From assembly GCA_947629965.1 (NCBI GenBank), contig CANRFS010000055.1, positions 1-8,733 of the forward strand: DNA of 8,733 nt, read 5' to 3'. The DNA is from an uncultured Clostridia bacterium (GTDB taxonomy: Bacteria; Bacillota; Clostridia; TANB77; CAG-508). This document shows, in pieces, positions 7,437 through 8,733 of the stretch. Both the position numbers and the translations under genes were made by a program. Every line of letters begins with the position of its first letter. Within the stretch, counting starts at the first letter, position 1. Under the pieces are notes generated by a model. That model saw only the letters and a list, made by a program, of their open reading frames with translations. It made no database searches and was not told where the DNA came from.

Positions 7437-8010
7437 GAGATAAATCTGTTATAGCTATTGCATCTTTTTTATAAATTTTGCTTACAAGGAAATTATCTAT
7501 ACTAATTTCTTTTTCGCCCAATTCTAATACAATATCTTTAAATTTAGGTCGAAATGCTAAATATGCAATTACTAATGCCACTAGTATCAAAACTACTGCA
7601 ATTGAAAGTATAATTTTTATTATAGTTTTTTTGGCAACTTTTTTATCTTTTCTTTTTTCTTTTTTATTGCTATCCTTTTTACTGTTTTTGTCTTTTTTAT
7701 TTTCTGTTGAGGTTTTACTTTTTACTTTTTTGCTGTTATCCTTTTTTTCAATTTCATCTTTTTTATTCTCTGTTGATTTTTTGTCTTCTTCCTTTTTACT
7801 GTCTTTTCTTTTTTTGTCATCTTTATGCTTGTTCCTGTCTTTTCTTTTTTTGTTATTTTTTGCCTTGTTCTTGTTTCCTGTTTTTTCTTTATATCTTTTT
7901 GCTTTTTTATTTTTTTTATGAGATTTATTTTTTTTCATTCTTTTTGTACTGTTATCTGCAGGTTTTTCTACTTTTTCTTTCTCATCTTGCTCCATTTGAT
8001 TTACCCCCAT
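7420..8010 (-). CDS. N-terminal part of the same surface protein: lysine-rich tail, membrane helix, start of first Ig-like module
   Basis: The first 128 residues contain about 50 lysines plus many Asp, Glu, Asn and Ser, with no aromatic core, so they are probably disordered and cytoplasmic. One membrane helix follows (about 131-153, IIKIILSIAVVLILVALVIAYLAF region), then the start of an Ig-like module (FKDIVLELGEKEISIDNFL). The frame is valid to Ser191 of AITDLS, then gives a spurious RNRFK and stop at 7420. Skipping one base near 7437 continues as GIDLNKVGETDVTFSYKGKE and joins the Ig/transglutaminase-like part, making one gene at 6063-8010. The ATG at 8010 has no good ribosome binding site. 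The ATG at 7993-7995 has GGGGG eight bases upstream and may be the real start (MEQDEKEK). No convincing promoter lies in the short gap upstream, which is filled by the terminator of the previous gene. Confidence 0.75.
   Translation of the reverse strand: MGVNQMEQDEKEKVEKPADNSTKRMKKNKSHKKNKKAKRYKEKTGNKNKAKNNKKRKDRNKHKDDKKRKDSKKEEDKKSTENKKDEIEKKDNSKKVKSKTSTENKKDKNSKKDSNKKEKRKDKKVAKKTIIKIILSIAVVLILVALVIAYLAFRPKFKDIVLELGEKEISIDNFLVSKIYKKDAIAITDLSRNRFK
7434..7440 (-). other. Frameshift site splitting the transglutaminase-like gene
   Basis: The coding strand reads TTA TCT C GGA ATA GAT here. Removing the single C at 7437 joins Asp-Leu-Ser to Gly-Ile-Asp-Leu-Asn-Lys and opens one frame from 8010 to 6063 (648 codons plus stop). 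The joined protein shows two similar copies of a two-module Ig unit, which supports the repair; with the split, the first copy would be cut in half. The exact base could differ by a few positions. Confidence 0.8.
7691..7776 (-). repeat. In-frame direct repeat in the lysine-rich region (STENKKD copies)
   Basis: Two 20-base copies, 7691-7710 and 7757-7776, match at 19 positions and lie 66 bases (22 codons) apart. Both encode STENKKD. The offset keeps the frame, so copy-number change would lengthen or shorten the tail without breaking the protein. Confidence 0.7.
7801..7853 (-). repeat. In-frame direct repeat in the lysine-rich region (KRKD copies)
   Basis: A 17-base stretch at 7801-7817 recurs without mismatch at 7837-7853, 36 bases (12 codons) away, and encodes a KRKD-type segment each time. 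Together with many A-runs on the coding strand, it marks the tail as prone to slippage or recombination. Confidence 0.6.
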
Positions 8011-8022
8011 ATTTTTAACACA

Positions 8023-8066
8023 GAAAAATAACTTATCCGCAAATTTTTAGAATAAGTTATCTTTTT
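8023..8066 (-). terminator. Intrinsic terminator after the small membrane-anchored protein gene
   Basis: A perfect 9-bp inverted repeat (8028-8036 with 8052-8060) encloses a 15-base loop, with further A-T pairing outside a one-base bulge. On the minus strand it ends in a T-run (8024-8028). It begins right after the stop codon at 8069, and its tail ends only about 13 bases before the next ATG, so some read-through may feed the surface operon. Confidence 0.65.
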
Positions 8067-8068
8067 AA

Positions 8069-8590
8069 TTAATTATTTGTCTTCAAAGTATATGTAATTC
8101 CTGTTATTATGTCATTTTCAACAATAAAGGATAATTCTACATTATTTTTTGTATATGTATATTTGTTTCCTAACTCTTCTTTGTAGCTATCTCCATACTT
8201 CTCAAGCATAGTTTTTTTGCTGTTAGAAATCTTTACTCCTTCTGCAGTTTCTATTGTATCATCTATAAAATATACTGAATAAACGGTATCTTTTCCGCTA
8301 ACTTCTGCAACTGTTATTTCTACATTATCATATGTATATACTTTATCTGTTCCATCAAATGCGCAACTAGGTATTTCCGAAAAACTACTTTCTTCATTTA
8401 TTGCACCTTCATTAAATTCTGTTCCTGGTACAATTTCTACTTCATTATACTTTAATGAAAAAGCTTCTTGCTGCTCTGAATTAGTTGGTACTGAATTATT
8501 TGATTTCCTACTTAATACATAAATTGTTACACCTGCTATAACTGCTATTAATAGAATTACTATTGTTATTACAAAAGATTTTTTATTCAT
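8069..8590 (-). CDS. Small membrane-anchored extracytoplasmic protein of unknown function
   Basis: I do not recognise a named family. From the ATG at 8590 the protein has 173 residues: MNKK, one membrane helix (about 5-26), a short polar linker rich in Ser, Asn and Gln (28-42) and a folded-looking domain (about 45-173) rich in alternating beta-type patterns. There is no lipobox Cys, so the helix is probably an uncleaved anchor. The segment TAEGVKISNSKKTMLEKYG (115-133), followed by YTYTKNNVELSFIVEND and GITY, resembles a recurring pattern in clostridial exported proteins (G-[IV]-x-[IV]-x-x-S-x-x-x-[MV]-x-x-x-YG, then a strand-turn-strand); this is a pattern match from memory. The frame is open to an ATG at 8662, but GAGGAG at 8601-8606 and a promoter at 8615-8644 place the start at 8590. 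It is a single-gene unit upstream of the surface operon. Confidence 0.75.
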   Translation of the reverse strand: MNKKSFVITIVILLIAVIAGVTIYVLSRKSNNSVPTNSEQQEAFSLKYNEVEIVPGTEFNEGAINEESSFSEIPSCAFDGTDKVYTYDNVEITVAEVSGKDTVYSVYFIDDTIETAEGVKISNSKKTMLEKYGDSYKEELGNKYTYTKNNVELSFIVENDIITGITYTLKTNN

Positions 8591-8600
8591 ATTACAACAA

Positions 8601-8606
8601 CTCCTC
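8601..8606 (-). promoter_or_regulatory. Ribosome binding site that fixes the start at 8590
   Basis: GAGGAG on the minus strand stands ten bases before the ATG at 8588-8590. An ATG at 8606-8608 overlaps this site and has no site of its own, so the shorter start is preferred. Confidence 0.6.
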
Positions 8607-8614
8607 ATATAATC

Positions 8615-8644
8615 ATAATAACACTTATCGACATATTTTTTCAA
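8615..8644 (-). promoter_or_regulatory. Predicted promoter of the small membrane-anchored protein gene
   Basis: On the minus strand TTGAAA (8639-8644, five of six consensus bases) is followed after 18 bases by TATTAT (8615-8620, five of six). It lies directly downstream of the terminator at 8665-8700. The implied leader is very short, under 20 nt, with the ribosome binding site close to the 5' end. Confidence 0.5.
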
Positions 8645-8664
8645 TACTTTTTTGTAATGCAATT

Positions 8665-8700
8665 AAAAAAATGAGTGAAAATTTTTTATTTTTCACTCGT
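8665..8700 (-). terminator. Intrinsic terminator of a unit entering from the right edge
   Basis: A perfect 9-bp stem (8673-8681 with 8690-8698, GAGTGAAAA and its complement) encloses an 8-base loop. On the minus strand it is followed by T7 (8665-8671), the classic intrinsic form. It ends transcription of something beyond 8733 or of the GC-rich stretch itself. Confidence 0.75.
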
Positions 8701-8707
8701 TTTGTTT

Positions 8708-8733
8708 GCCCGCCATGGGCGGACTCTAACGGG
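8708..8733 (-). other. GC-rich palindromic stretch at the window edge, unidentified
   Basis: Twenty-six bases of strongly GC-rich sequence contrast with the AT-rich surroundings. They contain a small hairpin, CCGCC-ATG-GGCGG (8710-8722), and an alternative pairing of CCCG (8709-8712) with CGGG (8730-8733). Being next to a terminator, it could be the 3' end of a structured RNA, the tail of a coding gene or an edge of an interspersed repeat. It has no CCA end and I could not match it to tRNA, rRNA, tmRNA or RNase P. Confidence 0.4.

Noticed and set aside
7478..8031. Several open frames on the plus strand full of Phe, Leu and Ser
   Set aside because: They are the antisense of the lysine-rich coding region (AAA runs read as TTT), have no ribosome binding sites and lie opposite a better-supported gene.
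8591..8662. Longer start at 8662 for the small membrane-anchored protein (MHYKKVLKKY...)
   Set aside because: The extension covers the promoter and ribosome binding site and would put a charged, Cys-rich stretch before a clean membrane-anchor start.
1..8733. CRISPR array, insertion sequence, tRNA gene or phage attachment site
   Set aside because: No regularly spaced repeats, transposase-like frames, terminal inverted repeats or cloverleaf patterns were found by reading both strands. The only repeats are the in-frame ones in the lysine-rich tail and the Ig units.

Overview
The window is very AT-rich, with A/U-ending codons, strong GGAGG-type ribosome binding sites, short gaps and all genes on the minus strand. 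This points to a low-GC Gram-positive bacterium, most likely a Clostridia-type Bacillota; no closer assignment is possible. Transcription runs from right to left.

Layout in the direction of transcription: (1) The right edge (8708-8733) holds a short GC-rich palindromic stretch, followed by an intrinsic terminator (8665-8700) that ends a unit lying outside the window. (2) A single-gene unit (8069-8590) has its own promoter and terminator. It encodes a small membrane-anchored extracytoplasmic protein of unknown function. (3) A three-gene surface operon follows (3770-8010): a membrane-anchored protein with a lysine-rich tail, Ig-like modules and a transglutaminase-like domain; an MBOAT acyltransferase; and an SGNH/DltD-like membrane-anchored protein. 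It ends in a hairpin terminator (3721-3756). (4) A housekeeping operon follows (172-3674): pfkA (6-phosphofructokinase), argS (arginyl-tRNA synthetase) and upp (uracil phosphoribosyltransferase), separated by only 10 and 18 nt. (5) The left edge holds a promoter, a strong RBS and the first 18 codons of an unidentified gene.

Two genes are broken by one surplus base each. In argS, a C5 run at 855-859 replaces the conserved C-terminus (...GMEMPERM) with a short unrelated tail. In the transglutaminase-like gene, one extra base near 7437 splits a 648-residue protein into an N-terminal piece (lysine-rich tail, membrane helix, start of Ig unit 1) and a C-terminal piece (remaining Ig modules and the transglutaminase-like domain). 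Removing one base in each case restores the full family pattern. Sequencing or assembly error is the simplest explanation, especially for the essential argS.

The most interesting biology is the surface operon. MBOAT plus SGNH-like pairs are known from O-acylation of cell-wall polymers and exopolysaccharides (DltB/DltD, AlgI/AlgJ/AlgX types). Here the pair is translationally close-packed with a surface transglutaminase-like protein carrying a duplicated Ig unit and an extremely lysine-rich cytoplasmic tail. The SGNH partner has Cys where the nucleophilic Ser is expected. The function of the combination is inferred, not shown.
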